Assembly (NCBI GenBank): GCA_037140615.1
Contig: JBAXED010000112.1
Location: forward strand, 1 to 13,997
Direction: 5' to 3'
Length of the DNA: 13,997 nt
Source: CAINVV01 sp037140615
Lineage (GTDB): Bacteria; Bacteroidota; Bacteroidia; Bacteroidales; Prolixibacteraceae
Positions within the stretch are counted from its first letter, which is position 1; each line of letters opens with the position of its first letter. This document shows positions 13,479-13,997 of this stretch, piece by piece. The notes below the pieces were generated by a model that saw nothing but the letters and a program-made list of their open reading frames with translations, did not search any database and was not told where the DNA came from. Position numbers and translations under genes: made by a program.

Positions 13479-13595
13479 ATGAAACAAATTATCATCACCG
13501 ACTTCAAGGATTTCCAGACGAATGCAACTCCTTACGAATCACCCAAAATTGAAATCCTGGAAATTGCCGTCGAAAAAGGGTTTGCAGGATATTGA
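13479..13595 (+). CDS. Orphan copy of the conserved small protein (38 aa)
   Basis: ATG (13479) to TGA (13595). It carries the core in the form YESPKIEILEIAVEKGFA but ends with GY, lacking the WGSGTW tail, and starts differently (MKQIIITDFKDFQTNATP). No leader copy precedes it and no lipoprotein follows, so it stands alone. It shows that the unit of conservation is the Tyr...Gly-Phe-Ala core, not the tail. A possible -7 box TAAATTTG lies at 13374-13381. It could be a diverged functional relative or a truncated relic. Confidence 0.6.
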   Translation: MKQIIITDFKDFQTNATPYESPKIEILEIAVEKGFAGY

Positions 13596-13865
13596 TAAGA
13601 TAATTCGCATTAATGCTTTATTGTGTTGCACTCATTACTATTAAAGGCATCTCAGCCACACTGAAGAAAGAGTTTGCATTTTTTGCCCTTTTGCTTTCCA
13701 TAATTTGGCAGTGCAATTTTCGCCCTGTGTCACCATGGACCTCGCCGAAAATAGATTAAAACGCAAATATTACACATTGGAAGAATAGCTCTGACTAAAA
13801 ACTTCGTGATCAAGCAGTTCAGCCCAATTCTGATCCATTTGCAGTAAATTCATTATCGGGGTCCT
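13596..13865. other. Intergenic stretch without convincing gene
   Basis: AT-rich. The only notable frame is a 17-codon ORF at 13735-13788 (MDLAENRLKRKYYTLEE) which may be the start of a deleted gene. No tRNA, repeat or promoter is recognisable. Probably decayed sequence between the orphan small ORF and cassette D. Confidence 0.4.
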
Positions 13866-13896
13866 CAAAAAAACGACTTATTTGTTCGTTTTTTTG
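13866..13896. terminator. Hairpin terminator before cassette D
   Basis: CAAAAAAACGA (13866-13876) pairs perfectly with TCGTTTTTTTG (13886-13896), loop of 9 nt. The T-run is part of the stem, so it can act in both directions. As with leader A, the terminator directly abuts the leader that follows. Confidence 0.75.
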
Positions 13897-13897
13897 A

Positions 13898-13997
13898 TTT
13901 TGTCCACGTTTTGACCACGCTGTTATAATCAAAAGACATGGAATAATGCGTCAATTTACATAATCAGTAACGATGACACCTTTCATCAGCTGTTTAT
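13898..13997 (+). repeat. Cassette leader D (runs to the window edge)
   Basis: Fourth copy: TTTTGTCCACG (13898-13908), TTTTGACCACG (13909-13919), AATAATGCGTCAATTTACA and CGATGACACCTTTCATCAGC, ending CTGTTTAT at the last base. Position by position it is closest to leader A. A further small ORF and lipoprotein are expected just beyond the window. Confidence 0.75.

Noticed and set aside
13735..13788. 17-codon ORF (MDLAENRLKRKYYTLEE)
   Set aside because: Too short to assign; perhaps the start of a deleted gene, but nothing follows in frame.

Overview
The window reads as a chromosomal segment of a member of the Bacteroidetes (Bacteroidota), probably a polysaccharide-degrading Bacteroidales-like organism. 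The grounds are TAnnTTTG-type -7 promoter boxes, absence of Shine-Dalgarno sequences, fimbrillin-like lipoproteins with FISUMP/DUF1566 C-terminal domains, a Bacteroidetes-type Nudix/winged-helix regulator, and secreted GH3 and esterase genes. This assignment is an inference from gene content; there is no rRNA or other marker in the window.

Region 1 (1-5510) looks like a stable catabolic neighbourhood. It holds a partial DoxX-family membrane protein (minus strand, runs off the left edge), a Nudix-fold transcriptional regulator with a degenerate Nudix box, and a divergent pair of exported hydrolases: a CE1-type esterase and a GH3 beta-glycosidase. A 29-bp imperfect palindrome lies between regulator and esterase and is a candidate operator. 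A very strong hairpin terminator closes the region.

Region 2 (5509-13997) is an accessory, repeat-driven region. A cassette occurs three times in full (A, B, C) and a fourth copy (D) begins at the right edge. Each cassette has (i) a leader of about 100 nt starting with two tandem 11-bp direct repeats, (ii) a 47-codon small ORF conserved at protein level, (iii) a linker of about 100 nt with hairpins and short repeats, and (iv) a lipoprotein of about 500 aa with a shared fimbrillin-like N-terminal half and a different C-terminal domain (DUF1566 in A, FISUMP-type in B and C). The last ~40 codons of the A and B lipoproteins resemble variable repeats of diversity-generating retroelements (DGRs): NNC-rich codons flanked by constant YYWSS and (S)VR ends. 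A truncated four-helix-bundle gene follows target A, in the place where an avd gene sits in many DGRs. No reverse transcriptase or template repeat is in the window. A frameshifted FISUMP fragment is cut off exactly at the leader of cassette C, and an orphan small-ORF copy lies after cassette C.

Between cassettes A and B lie a MazEF toxin-antitoxin pair under a 44-bp perfect palindrome, a HigA antitoxin whose HigB toxin is reduced to a 13-codon remnant, and several dispersed hairpin repeats. I read region 2 as a family of surface-displayed, possibly DGR-diversified lectin-like lipoproteins that expands by duplication from a common leader/small-ORF module. The least explained parts are the conserved small ORF and the direct-repeat leader.
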